DNA of 64,000 nt from Allobosea sp. WAO (GTDB lineage: Bacteria; Pseudomonadota; Alphaproteobacteria; Rhizobiales; Beijerinckiaceae), in contig NZ_JXTJ01000008.1 in NCBI RefSeq assembly GCF_001509835.1, forward strand, positions 434,001 through 498,000, given 5' to 3'. How positions within the stretch are numbered: the stretch's first letter is position 1; each line of letters begins with the position of its first letter. Of this stretch, positions 26,086-35,295 are shown piece after piece. A model generated the notes under the pieces. It was not told the origin of the DNA. It worked only from the letters and a program-made list of their open reading frames with translations, and did not search any database. Both the position numbers and the translations under genes were made by a program.

Positions 26086-26137
26086 ATCCTCGGAGCTGCC
26101 GCATGGCCAGGGTTTGTTTTGAACTGTCGAGGATCGG

Positions 26138-26407
26138 ATGAAGAACGCGCTGAAGACCTTCCGCCTTCCGGCCGCCATGCTGTGTTGCCTGCCCCTGATC
26201 GCCTGCACCACCACGGCCGAGCAGGCGCCGCCGGCCGCGGCGCCGGCGCCTTCGGTTGCGTCGAGCCAGCCGCCGCAGCGCAGCTATCTCGATCCCGGCC
26301 CCAACCCGGCGCGGACCGGCGGGCCGGCCTATGTCCGGGCCAATCAGAACAGTTCGACGCGGCAGACCGATTTCTTCGGGAACGACCTGCTTCCTCAGAC
26401 CCCATAA
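26138..26407 (+). CDS. Small putative lipoprotein
   Basis: 89 aa. Signal with lipobox LIAC (Cys about residue 27) after MKNALKTFRLPAAMLCCLPL. The mature part of about 63 residues is rich in Ala, Pro and Gln and then polar (YVRANQNSSTRQTDFFGNDLLPQTP). No known domain. It lies between two strong hairpins, so it is probably its own transcription unit. The +1 family of small Hyphomicrobiales lipoproteins has no known role. Confidence 0.75.
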   Translation: MKNALKTFRLPAAMLCCLPLIACTTTAEQAPPAAAPAPSVASSQPPQRSYLDPGPNPARTGGPAYVRANQNSSTRQTDFFGNDLLPQTP

Positions 26408-26417
26408 CGCCGACGCG

Positions 26418-26448
26418 CTGCGAGCAGCCCGGTTCCGGCTGCTCGCAG
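26418..26448 (+). terminator. Strong hairpin after the lipoprotein gene
   Basis: CTGCGAGCAGCC (26418-26429) and GGCTGCTCGCAG (26437-26448) form a perfect 12-bp stem with a 7-nt loop, 10 nt after the stop. No U-tract follows, but the stability and position support a terminator. Confidence 0.65.
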
Positions 26449-26520
26449 CCATTCAGCGTCGGGAGCCCGCATATCGTCGTCGCGCTCAGGCAAGCAGGCG
26501 AGGGGGTACGCGACCCGGGG

Positions 26521-26535
26521 CTGTAACGGTTACAG
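26521..26535. promoter_or_regulatory. Perfect palindrome, site 4 (CTGTAACGGTTACAG)
   Basis: Seven-bp perfect arms around a central G, 59 bp upstream of the MoxR start. This is the best copy of the motif shared with sites at 15003, 16817 and 18098. It would place the MoxR-Bat operon under the same control as the sulfatase genes. Confidence 0.65.
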
Positions 26536-26594
26536 CAGTGACTTGTCCGTCTCCCTCGGCAGAATTTCCCGATGCTGGCCGAAGGGAACGGGCG

Positions 26595-27578
<984 letters not shown>

Positions 27579-27589
27579 GGCGGAACGCC

Positions 27590-28594
27590 ATGGCGCTGAT
27601 GCGAGAGAAACCGAGGGCGGCCGGCAGCGCTTCAGTCGATGGCGCGCGCGCCTTCGTGAGCCTGGGCGAGCTCCTGCGCCTGAAGCATCGCGCCAGCGGC
27701 TTCAGCTTCCTGCCGCGCCAGCCGGTGCACAGCCTGCTCGCCGGGCGCCATGCCTCGCGTTTGCGCGGACGCGGCCTGAATTTCGAGGAGCTGCGCCATT
27801 ATTTCGAGGGCGACGATACCCGCACCATCGACTGGCTGGCGACGGCGCGGCTCGGCAGCCCGCATGTCCGGGTCTATTCCGAGGAACGCGACCGGCCGGT
27901 GCTGCTGCTGGTCGACCAGCGCAGCTCGATGTTCTTCGGCAGCCGGCGGGCGATGAAGTCGGTGGCGGCGGCCGAAGCGGCGGCGCTCTCGGCCTGGCGG
28001 GTGACCTCGCTGGGCGACCGGGTCGGCGCCGTCGTCTTCGGCGATCGCGGCCTGGTCGTGGTGAAGCCGCAGGCCCGCGATCATGGTGCCATCCGCGTGC
28101 TTTCGGAAGTCGCCCGCCAGAACGCGGCGCTGGCGGGACCGAGCGACCGGGCGGCGGCGCCGGGCAGGCTGAACGAGGCCTTGCAGACCGCAGCCCGGCT
28201 CGCGACCCATGACTGGTTGATCTGCCTGATCTCGGATGTCGCCGGCGAGGATGCCGAGACGGCGCGGCTCGTCACGCGGCTTTCCGTCCATAACGACGTG
28301 CTGGCGATCTTCATCCATGACCCGCTGGAGCAGGATCTCCCCGATATCGGCCCGGCGACCTTCAGCTCGGGCGGCTCCCAGATCGAGATCGATTCATCCG
28401 GCGCAGTGCTCCGGCGGGACTTTTCCCGGGAGCGCACTGAGTGGCGCGAGCGGCTGGCGCAGCTTTCGCGCAGCCGGGCTATCCCCGTCCTGCCGATCTC
28501 GACGGAGCGCGACGCGGGCGAGCAGCTGCGGGAGCTGATTGGCAAGCGGCGCGCGCAGCAGATGGCGGGCGCGACCGGGCGGAGCGCGCCATGA
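27590..28594 (+). CDS. DUF58 domain protein (MoxR partner)
   Basis: 334 aa, 11 bp after moxR. DUF58 core: LAGRHASRLRGRGLNFEELRHYFEGDDTRTIDW, then the vWA-like VYSEERDRPVLLLVDQRSSM. The metal-site pattern is DxRSS. It is cytosolic, with no membrane segment. DUF58 proteins regularly follow MoxR and are thought to link the ATPase to the membrane-bound Bat proteins. The stop overlaps the next start as ATGA. Confidence 0.9.
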   Translation: MALMREKPRAAGSASVDGARAFVSLGELLRLKHRASGFSFLPRQPVHSLLAGRHASRLRGRGLNFEELRHYFEGDDTRTIDWLATARLGSPHVRVYSEERDRPVLLLVDQRSSMFFGSRRAMKSVAAAEAAALSAWRVTSLGDRVGAVVFGDRGLVVVKPQARDHGAIRVLSEVARQNAALAGPSDRAAAPGRLNEALQTAARLATHDWLICLISDVAGEDAETARLVTRLSVHNDVLAIFIHDPLEQDLPDIGPATFSSGGSQIEIDSSGAVLRRDFSRERTEWRERLAQLSRSRAIPVLPISTERDAGEQLRELIGKRRAQQMAGATGRSAP

Positions 28595-29070
28595 GCGACC
28601 CCGGCGATCTCAGCAGGCTCGCCGATCTGGCCTTGCCGCCTCAGGTCCCGTTCTGGCCGCCGGCCGCCGGAACCGCGATCGTCGGTTGCGCCATCTTGGC
28701 GGCCCTCTGCGTGTTCGGTTGGCGGCGCTGGGCACGCTATCGAGCCGATGCCTATCTGCGCGCCGCGGCGGCCGAGCTCGATGGGCTCGGCGCCGCTCCG
28801 GTTACGGCGGAGGCGATCTCGTCCGTGCTGAAACGTGCCGCCCTCGTCGCGCATGGCCGCGAGCGGGTCGCCGCCCTGACCGGCCGGGCCTGGGGCGCTT
28901 TCCTTGCCGAAACGGCAGCCGGCGATCGGCGGATCGAGGCCCTTGTGTCGGCGATCGAGGGTGCCGCCACTGCAACGACGGCCCTCGAACCGGCTGCTGC
29001 GGCGGAAGCGCTCGCGCAGGCTAGGTTATGGCTTCACGGCCAGCGCGGCCGCCTGATGGCGGAGGCCTGA
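28591..29070 (+). CDS. DUF4381 membrane protein
   Basis: 159 aa from the ATG at 28591 (ATGA overlap). Starts with a short proline-rich segment (LADLALPPQVPFWPPA), then one transmembrane helix (GTAIVGCAILAALCVFGW), then a cytoplasmic helical domain rich in Ala/Glu. This layout is typical of DUF4381, which occurs between DUF58 and the first vWA gene in Bat-type operons. Confidence 0.82.
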   Translation: MSDPGDLSRLADLALPPQVPFWPPAAGTAIVGCAILAALCVFGWRRWARYRADAYLRAAAAELDGLGAAPVTAEAISSVLKRAALVAHGRERVAALTGRAWGAFLAETAAGDRRIEALVSAIEGAATATTALEPAAAAEALAQARLWLHGQRGRLMAEA

Positions 29071-29072
29071 CC

Positions 29073-30089
29073 ATGCTCGCCTTCGCTTATCCCTGGCTCG
29101 CCTTGCTCGCCCCGCTGCCGCTGATCTGGCTCGGCCTGCCGGCTCATGCCGAGCGCCGCGCCGGCCTGCGCGTGCCGTTCTTCGACCAGCTTGCGCGCCT
29201 GAGCGGGCAGAAGCCTTTCGAGGGGGGCGTGGTTACGCGCCGAGGAGGCGCCCGGTTTGCCGTTCTTGCCGCGACCTGGCTGCTCGCGCTCGCGGCGCTG
29301 GCGCGCCCGCAATGGATCGACCCGCCGCTGCATCGCGACCTCCCGACGCGCGACCTGCTTCTGCTGGTCGATCTCTCAGGTTCGATGGACACCAAGGATT
29401 TCGTCGATCAGTCCGGGCAGACCGTCGACCGGCTGACGGCGGTCAAGCAGGTTCTCGACGACTTCCTCTCGCGCCGGAAGGGCGATCGCGTCGGCGTCGT
29501 CGTCTTCGGCGATGCACCCTTCGCCCTGGTGCCCTTCACCACCGATCTCGAGCTGAGCCGGGCGATGCTGCGCGACACCGCTGTCGGCATGGCCGGTCCG
29601 CGCACGGCCTTTGGCGATGCGATCGGCCTCGGGATCGGCCTGTTCGCGCGCAGCACCGTCAAGGCCAGAACGATCATCGCCCTGACCGACGGCAACGACA
29701 CGGTCAGCAAAGTGCCGCCGGCGGAGGCGGCGCGTGTCGCCAAGGACAAGGGCATCGTCATCCACACGGTTGCGGTCGGTGATCCCACCGCCGCCGGCGA
29801 GGACAAGCTCGACGAGGCGGCGCTCAAGGAGGTGGCGAGCACCACCGGCGGCGGCTTCTTCCGGGCGCTCGATCGCGCGCAGCTCGCGCAGATCTACCAG
29901 CGCCTCGACGAGATCGAGACGCGCCGGATCGATACGGTCAGCTTCCGGCCACGGCGCGACATCTACTGGATTCCGCTTGCCGCCGGCCTCGTCCTCACGC
30001 TCCTGGCGCAGGGGCTGCAGCTGGCATGGCGCCACCGGCGCGACCACGCTTCCGCCCGCTCTCCTGCGATCGTGGGGAGGCCGTCGTGA
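29073..30089 (+). CDS. vWA-domain membrane protein (BatA-like)
   Basis: 338 aa. N-terminal helices (about 4-22 and 61-78), then a vWA domain with an intact MIDAS: D100-LS-GS-M. The Thr of TDGNDTVSK completes the site. A C-terminal helix (WIPLAAGLVLTLLAQGLQ) anchors it, so the vWA domain faces one side of the inner membrane between the helices. BatA-like proteins work with MoxR in envelope stress tolerance or protein maturation. The next gene begins at GTG within the stop (GTGA). Confidence 0.92.
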   Translation: MLAFAYPWLALLAPLPLIWLGLPAHAERRAGLRVPFFDQLARLSGQKPFEGGVVTRRGGARFAVLAATWLLALAALARPQWIDPPLHRDLPTRDLLLLVDLSGSMDTKDFVDQSGQTVDRLTAVKQVLDDFLSRRKGDRVGVVVFGDAPFALVPFTTDLELSRAMLRDTAVGMAGPRTAFGDAIGLGIGLFARSTVKARTIIALTDGNDTVSKVPPAEAARVAKDKGIVIHTVAVGDPTAAGEDKLDEAALKEVASTTGGGFFRALDRAQLAQIYQRLDEIETRRIDTVSFRPRRDIYWIPLAAGLVLTLLAQGLQLAWRHRRDHASARSPAIVGRPS

Positions 30090-31000
30090 TCGCGGCGCTC
30101 GCCCCGTTCCATTTCGAGCGCCCGCTCTGGCTGCTGGCGCTCATCCCGGCGGCGGCGCTCTGGCTCCTCACGCATCGCAGCGCCGACATGCTGGTGAGGT
30201 GGCGCCGCGTCATCGATCCGGCCTTGCTGCCCCATCTCGTCGATGGCGAGACGCGGCCGGCGAGCATCGGCCCCGTCAACGCGCTGGCGCTGGCCTGGCT
30301 GCTGACGATAATCGCCGTCGCGGGCCCCGCTTGGCAGCGCGAGCCATCGCCCTTCGCGCAGGCCAAGCCGCCGGTCGCCATCGTCCTGAAGGTCACGCCG
30401 TCCATGCTGACGCAGGACCTCGCGCCGACCCGGCTCGACCGGGCCCGCCAGAAGCTGGCCGATATCCTGTCGGCGCGCGAAGGGGCGTCAGCGAGCCTCA
30501 TCGCCTATTCCGGCTCCTCGCATCTCGTCCTGCCGCCGACGCCGGACAGCGCGGTCGTGCTCGATCTCGCCAAGTCCCTGTCGCCGGAGATCATGCCGCG
30601 CGAGGGCGACGACCTCGCCGGAGCGCTGGCGCTGGCAAGGCGGGTGCTCGCGGGCATGGACGATGCCGGCTCGGTGCTGATCATGGCGGATACGGCGACG
30701 CCGCAGGCGATGCCTGGGCACGCCGGCGCCGGGAGCGCGGTCACGATCCTGTCCCTGTCGGCGCCGGGATCGGAGGCGGGTGGCCTGCCCGAGATCGCCA
30801 AGGCACTGGATGCGAGCCTCGTCGCGACGACCGTCGACCAGACTGACGTAGCCGAGATCGTGCGGCGGCTCGACCGCGCCGACCAGCTGGGCAGCGTCGC
30901 GGGCGAAGGCCAGCACTGGCGCGAGGCAGGTTACTGGCTGACGCCGCTGATCGCGCTCCTGGCCTTGCTCTGGTTTCGGCGCGGATGGGTGCTGCCATGA
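30086..31000 (+). CDS. vWA-domain membrane protein (BatB-like) with degenerate MIDAS
   Basis: 304 aa from the GTG at 30086, overlapping the BatA stop. Same architecture as its neighbour: helices near 14-28 and 66-80, a vWA domain, and a C-terminal helix (YWLTPLIALLALLWF). The DxSxS metal motif is replaced by K102-V-T-P-S in AIVLKVTPSM, and the following DGxD loop reads MADTATP. It probably cannot bind a divalent metal the usual way, so it may be a structural partner of BatA. It ends in an ATGA overlap with the TPR gene. Confidence 0.88.
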   Translation: MIAALAPFHFERPLWLLALIPAAALWLLTHRSADMLVRWRRVIDPALLPHLVDGETRPASIGPVNALALAWLLTIIAVAGPAWQREPSPFAQAKPPVAIVLKVTPSMLTQDLAPTRLDRARQKLADILSAREGASASLIAYSGSSHLVLPPTPDSAVVLDLAKSLSPEIMPREGDDLAGALALARRVLAGMDDAGSVLIMADTATPQAMPGHAGAGSAVTILSLSAPGSEAGGLPEIAKALDASLVATTVDQTDVAEIVRRLDRADQLGSVAGEGQHWREAGYWLTPLIALLALLWFRRGWVLP

Positions 31001-31632
31001 GGCGCAAATTCGCAAGCTCGCCCTATCAGGTGGTCGCAGCCGTCGCGGCCCTGGCGCTGCTGTTCGCCTTCCATCGCCTGGGCTGGCAGGCGCTCTGGCT
31101 GACGCCGGACCAGCGCGGGCGCGTCCTGATCGACGAGGGCCGGGCCGCGGACGCGGCAAAGGCGTTCCGCGACCCGCTCTGGCGCGGCGTCGCGCTGTTC
31201 CGGGCCGGCGAGTTCAAGGAGGCCGCGCAGGCCTTCGCCGGGCGCGACACGGCGGTGGGCGCCTTCGATCAGGGCAATGCGCTGGTCATGCTCGGACAAT
31301 ATGACGACGCCTTGAAGCGTTATGATCGGGCGCTGGCGCTGCACCCCGGCTGGGAGGCGGCGCTGAACAACCGCGAGATCGCCCGTATTCGCGGCGAGCG
31401 CAAGAAGACCGAAGGCGGCGAGACCGGCAACACCGACGACAAGCCCGACGAGGTAGTGTTCGACAAGAACAAGAAGGGCGGCGAGGACACGACGGTCGAG
31501 GCCGCCCAGCCAATGTCGGACGAGGCTGTGCGCGCGCTCTGGCTCAAGCGGGTGCAGACCCGGCCTGCCGACTTCCTGCGCGCTAAGTTCGCCTATCAGC
31601 TCCAGGCGGCTCCGGCGGAGAAGGCGCCATGA
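30997..31632 (+). CDS. TPR membrane protein (BatC-like)
   Basis: 211 aa from the ATG at 30997, inside the previous stop. An ATG at 30985 is in frame but less likely. One N-terminal helix (YQVVAAVAALALLFAFHRL), then TPR-like repeats (AADAAKAFRDPLWRGVALFRAG; FDQGNALVMLGQYDDALKRYDRALALHPGWEAALNN). A charged Lys/Glu linker follows, then a short C-terminal domain (LWLKRVQTRPADFLRAKFAYQ). It matches BatC position and layout. Confidence 0.88.
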   Translation: MRRKFASSPYQVVAAVAALALLFAFHRLGWQALWLTPDQRGRVLIDEGRAADAAKAFRDPLWRGVALFRAGEFKEAAQAFAGRDTAVGAFDQGNALVMLGQYDDALKRYDRALALHPGWEAALNNREIARIRGERKKTEGGETGNTDDKPDEVVFDKNKKGGEDTTVEAAQPMSDEAVRALWLKRVQTRPADFLRAKFAYQLQAAPAEKAP

Positions 31633-32897
31633 GGTGGCTAGTCGCTCTGCTCGCTCTCGTCATCCCCGCTGCGGCGATGGCCCAGCAGCCGGCGAGCCCA
31701 CCGCTGATGCGGACGCGCGTCGCGCCGGCTGAGGGCGTCGTCATCGGCCAGCCCGTGCAGCTCAATGTCGACGTGCTGTTTCCCGGCGAGATGCCGCATC
31801 CGCCGCTGGTTCGGGTGCCGGAAGCGGCGGGCGCCCAGATCCTGCGTTTCGAGACGCAGGCGACGACGATGCGCGATCGCATATCCGATCAGGATTATGT
31901 CGGCCAGAGTTTCGAGTTCACCGTCTTCCCGCGGCGCGGCGGGCAGATCGCCATCCCCGCGCCCGAGGTGACGCTGCTCGATCGCAGCGGTGACCCGGCG
32001 GGCTCGGCCAAGGGGGAGGCGACCCGAATCGATGTCGGCATCCCCGCAGGTCTCGATGCCTCCGGCCCTGTGCTCGCCGCCGACAAGGTGACGGCGAGCG
32101 AGAGCTGGGCGCCCGACCCCGGCACCACCCGCTTCAAGGCGGGCGACGCGATCACCCGGACGATCCGGCGCCAGGCGACGGGCGTGCCGGCGCTGGGCAT
32201 GGCCGAGTTCCGCTTCACGGCGCCCGATGGCGTGCGCGTCTATGTCGATCCTCCGAAGATCGAGGACAGGAGCAATCGCGGCATCGTCGATGGCGAGCGG
32301 GTCGACAAGGCGACCTATGTCTTCGAGCGCGGCGGCAGCTATGTCCTGCCGGACCTGTCCCAGCCCTGGTGGAGCCTGGCGGACAAGCGGGCGCGGGTCG
32401 AAAGCTTGCCGGGCCTTACAATCTCGGTCGCATCTCCGGCGAGCCACCCTGCCGGCGGAGCGCGGGCGCCGCGCCTCGGGCTGTTTGCAGCTGTCACTGC
32501 CGCGGTCGTGCTCCTCGTTCTCGCGTTGGTCCTGATCCGACGCCGGCTGGTCGCCGCCTGGCATGGCTGGCAGCAACGCCAGCAGGATTCCGAAGCCTTT
32601 GCGCGCAAGACACTGATCAGGGAGGCGCAGGCCGGCGATCCGGCCGCGACCTATCGCGCGCTCGGCGTCTGGCTGGAGCGTCTTCCGCCTGCCGAACGGC
32701 AGCGCACGCGCGCCGATCCTCGCCTGTCTCCGTTCATCGCCGAACTCGAAAGCGCTCTGTTCGGCGGCGGCAGTGGCTGGGAGCCACAGAAGGGCGAGGC
32801 GCTGGCAAGGGCGGTGAGTACCTTCTCCCAACAGGCTGATGCTCCGGAGACGGCGCGCGCGCCGCTTCCGCCGCTCAATCCCGTCTATCCCGCCTGA
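31629..32897 (+). CDS. BatD-like protein (oxygen-tolerance family)
   Basis: 422 aa. Sec signal peptide MRWLVALLALVIPAAAMA. The large periplasmic part has Ig-like beta segments (VAPAEGVVIGQPVQLNVDVLFPGE; GQSFEFTVFPRRGGQIAIP). One transmembrane helix near residues 283-302 (LFAAVTAAVVLLVLALVLI) precedes a cytoplasmic tail of about 115 residues. The BatD family follows BatA/B/C in aerotolerance-type operons. The ATG overlaps the TPR stop. Confidence 0.88.
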   Translation: MRWLVALLALVIPAAAMAQQPASPPLMRTRVAPAEGVVIGQPVQLNVDVLFPGEMPHPPLVRVPEAAGAQILRFETQATTMRDRISDQDYVGQSFEFTVFPRRGGQIAIPAPEVTLLDRSGDPAGSAKGEATRIDVGIPAGLDASGPVLAADKVTASESWAPDPGTTRFKAGDAITRTIRRQATGVPALGMAEFRFTAPDGVRVYVDPPKIEDRSNRGIVDGERVDKATYVFERGGSYVLPDLSQPWWSLADKRARVESLPGLTISVASPASHPAGGARAPRLGLFAAVTAAVVLLVLALVLIRRRLVAAWHGWQQRQQDSEAFARKTLIREAQAGDPAATYRALGVWLERLPPAERQRTRADPRLSPFIAELESALFGGGSGWEPQKGEALARAVSTFSQQADAPETARAPLPPLNPVYPA

Positions 32898-32917
32898 CCT
32901 TTTCGCAGGAGGCCCTC

Positions 32918-33178
32918 ATGAGTGGGCTCGACATCTTCGCCTGGATTGTCCTGATCGTGCTGGTCGCCAGCACGATCTTCGTCATCGTCTTCATGGCCAT
33001 GTTGCCGGGCATGGTGGCGCGGCGGCGAGGACACCCTTGGGCCGAGGCGGTCAATGTCGGTGGCTGGGTCACCCTGTTTCTCGGTTTCCTGCTCTGGCCC
33101 GTGGTCCTGATCTGGGCCTATGTCGACGTGCCGCCGCGCACTGACCGACCGGTCGACAAGGCAGGAGCGATCCAATGA
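32918..33178 (+). CDS. DUF3302 inner-membrane protein (YiaW-like)
   Basis: 86 aa with two transmembrane helices (DIFAWIVLIVLVASTIFVIVF and WVTLFLGFLLWPVVLIWAYV) joined by a loop MVARRRGHPWAEAVNVGG. Preceded by AGGAGG. The DUF3302-HlyD gene order reproduces the E. coli yiaW-yiaV pair. ATGA overlap with the next gene supports co-translation. Confidence 0.88.
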   Translation: MSGLDIFAWIVLIVLVASTIFVIVFMAMLPGMVARRRGHPWAEAVNVGGWVTLFLGFLLWPVVLIWAYVDVPPRTDRPVDKAGAIQ

Positions 33179-34116
33179 TCGTCGTCCTCCTCAACGTCTA
33201 CCTCGCGCTCCTCTTCATCCTGGTGAAGCTGCGGGTCGTTCCATTCAACCTGTTCTGGAAGGTCTCGCCGGTTCTCGTCCTGCTGCTCCTGCTGATCGGC
33301 CTGTTCATTCCGATGAACTGGGGCGCGCCGCAGGGGCCGGCGCTCGTCGTCAGGAATTCGGTCGCGATCGTCCCCAGTGTCGCCGGCGAGGTCGTCGACG
33401 TGCCGGTCCAGGCCAACATGCCGATCAAGGCGGGCGACGTGCTGTTCCGGATCGATCCCGTTCCCTTCCAGGCCCAGGTCGACGCGGTCGCGGCGCAGCT
33501 CGCCTTCCAGGAGACGCGGCTCGCCGAGATGACGCAACTGCAAACCCGCGGCACGGGCAGGGCGTTCGACGTCGAGGAGCGGCAGGCCTCGGTCGATCAG
33601 CTCAAGGCGCAGCTCGAAGGCGCCAAATGGAACCTCGACAAGACGACGGTGCGTGCGCCGGCGGACGGCTATGTCACCAATCTTGCCCTGCGCAAGGGCG
33701 CCCGGGTTGCGAGCCTGCCGCTGTCTCCCGTGATGGCCTTCATCGACACCACCGAGACCATTGTCGGCGTTGAGGTCAACCAGATCGATGCGCGCTATCT
33801 CGCCGTGGGCCAGCCGGTCGAGCTGACCTTCAAGATGACGCCGGGCACCGTCCAGACCGGCAAGGTCGAGAGCATCCTGCAGGCGATCTCGACCGGGCAG
33901 GTTCAGACCTCGGGCCTCGCCGTCTCACCGACGGCAGTGCATGCGGCGCCGTTCGTCGTGCGCGTTCGGCTCGACGATCAGGGCTTCGCCAGTGGCCTTC
34001 CGGCAGGTGCTGCCGGTGACGCCGCGATCTTCACTGAGCACGTCAAGCCCGCGCATGTCATCCGCAAGGTCCTGCTGCGGCAGATCGCGATCACCAACTA
34101 TATCAACCCGTTCTGA
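33175..34116 (+). CDS. HlyD-family membrane fusion protein (YiaV-like)
   Basis: 313 aa. One or two N-terminal membrane helices (LLNVYLALLFILVKL and VSPVLVLLLLLIGLFIPM), a split biotinyl-lipoyl domain (VAIVPSVAGEVVDVPVQANMPIKAGDVLFRID ... VRAPADGYVTNLALRKGARV) and a helical hairpin between. The C-terminal beta-barrel part ends AITNYINPF. No ABC or MFS exporter gene lies beside it, so, as with YiaV, its partner is unknown. It is the last gene of the MoxR-Bat operon. Confidence 0.88.
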   Translation: MIVVLLNVYLALLFILVKLRVVPFNLFWKVSPVLVLLLLLIGLFIPMNWGAPQGPALVVRNSVAIVPSVAGEVVDVPVQANMPIKAGDVLFRIDPVPFQAQVDAVAAQLAFQETRLAEMTQLQTRGTGRAFDVEERQASVDQLKAQLEGAKWNLDKTTVRAPADGYVTNLALRKGARVASLPLSPVMAFIDTTETIVGVEVNQIDARYLAVGQPVELTFKMTPGTVQTGKVESILQAISTGQVQTSGLAVSPTAVHAAPFVVRVRLDDQGFASGLPAGAAGDAAIFTEHVKPAHVIRKVLLRQIAITNYINPF

Positions 34117-34145
34117 GGCAGGCTGCCGGCTCCGGGCGGTTCCCC

Positions 34146-35258
34146 TCAGGCGGCGCGGGCGGCGGCCTTCTTCTCGAGGGCATGCTGCTCCTCGGAGAGG
34201 CCGTTGCGCCAGTAGCTGACGATCAGGTGCTGGTCGCGTTCCGCACGCAGCCGCTGGCGCGCGGCGGCGCGCAACTGCCGGAACGTGTCGTGCTCCATCG
34301 CGGCCCAGACGTAGGTGCCCGGTCCGTCCTGCTCCCAGTCAAGGGCCTCGAACGCCGCCAGCAGCTGCGGCGCCGGACCGGCCTCGGCCCGGTCGCGGTG
34401 CAGCCAGCGCACCGTGACGCCGGCCGGTGCCGCGAGCGCCTGCTCCTCCTGCGCATCCGCGACCTCGATCAAAGCGAGTCCCTGCGCATCGCCGGGCAGG
34501 TTCGCCAGCATGCGGGCGACCGCCGGCAGGCCGGTTTCGTCGGCGAGGAAGAGGTAGCGCTCGGCCGCCCGCAGGCCGCGCCCGCCGGGGCCGGCCATGC
34601 CGATCTGGTCGCCGGCCCGGGCGCGCTCGGCAAAGGCCGAGCCCGGCCCCACATCGCCGTGCAGCACGAAATCGATGGCGAGCGTGCCGGCGGCGGCGTC
34701 GATCTCGCGGATCGTGTACTTGCGGACGGCGGGGCGCTGCTTGGCCGGCGGCTGGTTGACGAGCCCGTCTTCGCCGACCATCGGCCAAACCGGTTCGGCA
34801 AGGCCGGCCGGCGGAATGAACAGCCGCACATGCAGCGCTTCGAGCGAGTCGAAGCGCGCGAGGTCCTCGCCGCGGAAGCGGATGCGGCGCATATGCGGGG
34901 TCAGGTTTTCCGTGCCGGTGACGGTCAGAACCCTGAAATCGGGCAGGAGCGTCGGTCCACTGCCATCGCCCTGCCAGCTTATCGCGGGCACGCTGCCGGC
35001 CGGCGCGAGCTCGACGACATGGCTTGCGATCGCGAGCTTCATCGCCTGCAGGCCGGCGAGATTCTGCGCCTCGACACGGGCCAGCAGTTCGCCCTCCATC
35101 AAGCGCAGCACGGCCTGGCTGCCATCGAGCGCGATCAGTGTCGCGCCGTCGCGCTCACTCACCGTCGCATGATGCTCGGTTAGATGCTCGCAGAGCGCGA
35201 GCAGCAGCGCGGCCGGGTCGGCGAGGCTGAAACGCGCCTCGGCGCAAAGGATCGTCAT
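34146..35258 (-). CDS. Siderophore-interacting FAD reductase with N-terminal DUF2218
   Basis: 370 aa. Residues 1-90 are a DUF2218 domain (AEARFSLADPAALLLALCEHLTEHHATV). The siderophore-interacting protein (ViuB-type) follows: FAD-binding barrel with MRRIRFRGEDLARF, RKYTIREIDAAAGTLAIDFVLHGDVGPGSAFAERARAGDQIGMAGPGG, and a C-terminal NAD(P)H domain with YLFLADETGLPAVARML and TYVWAAMEHDTFRQLR. It should reduce Fe(III)-siderophore in the cytoplasm to release iron. It is the last gene of the siderophore operon. Confidence 0.92.
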   Translation of the reverse strand: MTILCAEARFSLADPAALLLALCEHLTEHHATVSERDGATLIALDGSQAVLRLMEGELLARVEAQNLAGLQAMKLAIASHVVELAPAGSVPAISWQGDGSGPTLLPDFRVLTVTGTENLTPHMRRIRFRGEDLARFDSLEALHVRLFIPPAGLAEPVWPMVGEDGLVNQPPAKQRPAVRKYTIREIDAAAGTLAIDFVLHGDVGPGSAFAERARAGDQIGMAGPGGRGLRAAERYLFLADETGLPAVARMLANLPGDAQGLALIEVADAQEEQALAAPAGVTVRWLHRDRAEAGPAPQLLAAFEALDWEQDGPGTYVWAAMEHDTFRQLRAAARQRLRAERDQHLIVSYWRNGLSEEQHALEKKAAARAA

Positions 35259-35295
35259 GATCGGAAAGCCTTTCTGCTCGTGCGCCGCTGGCTTT

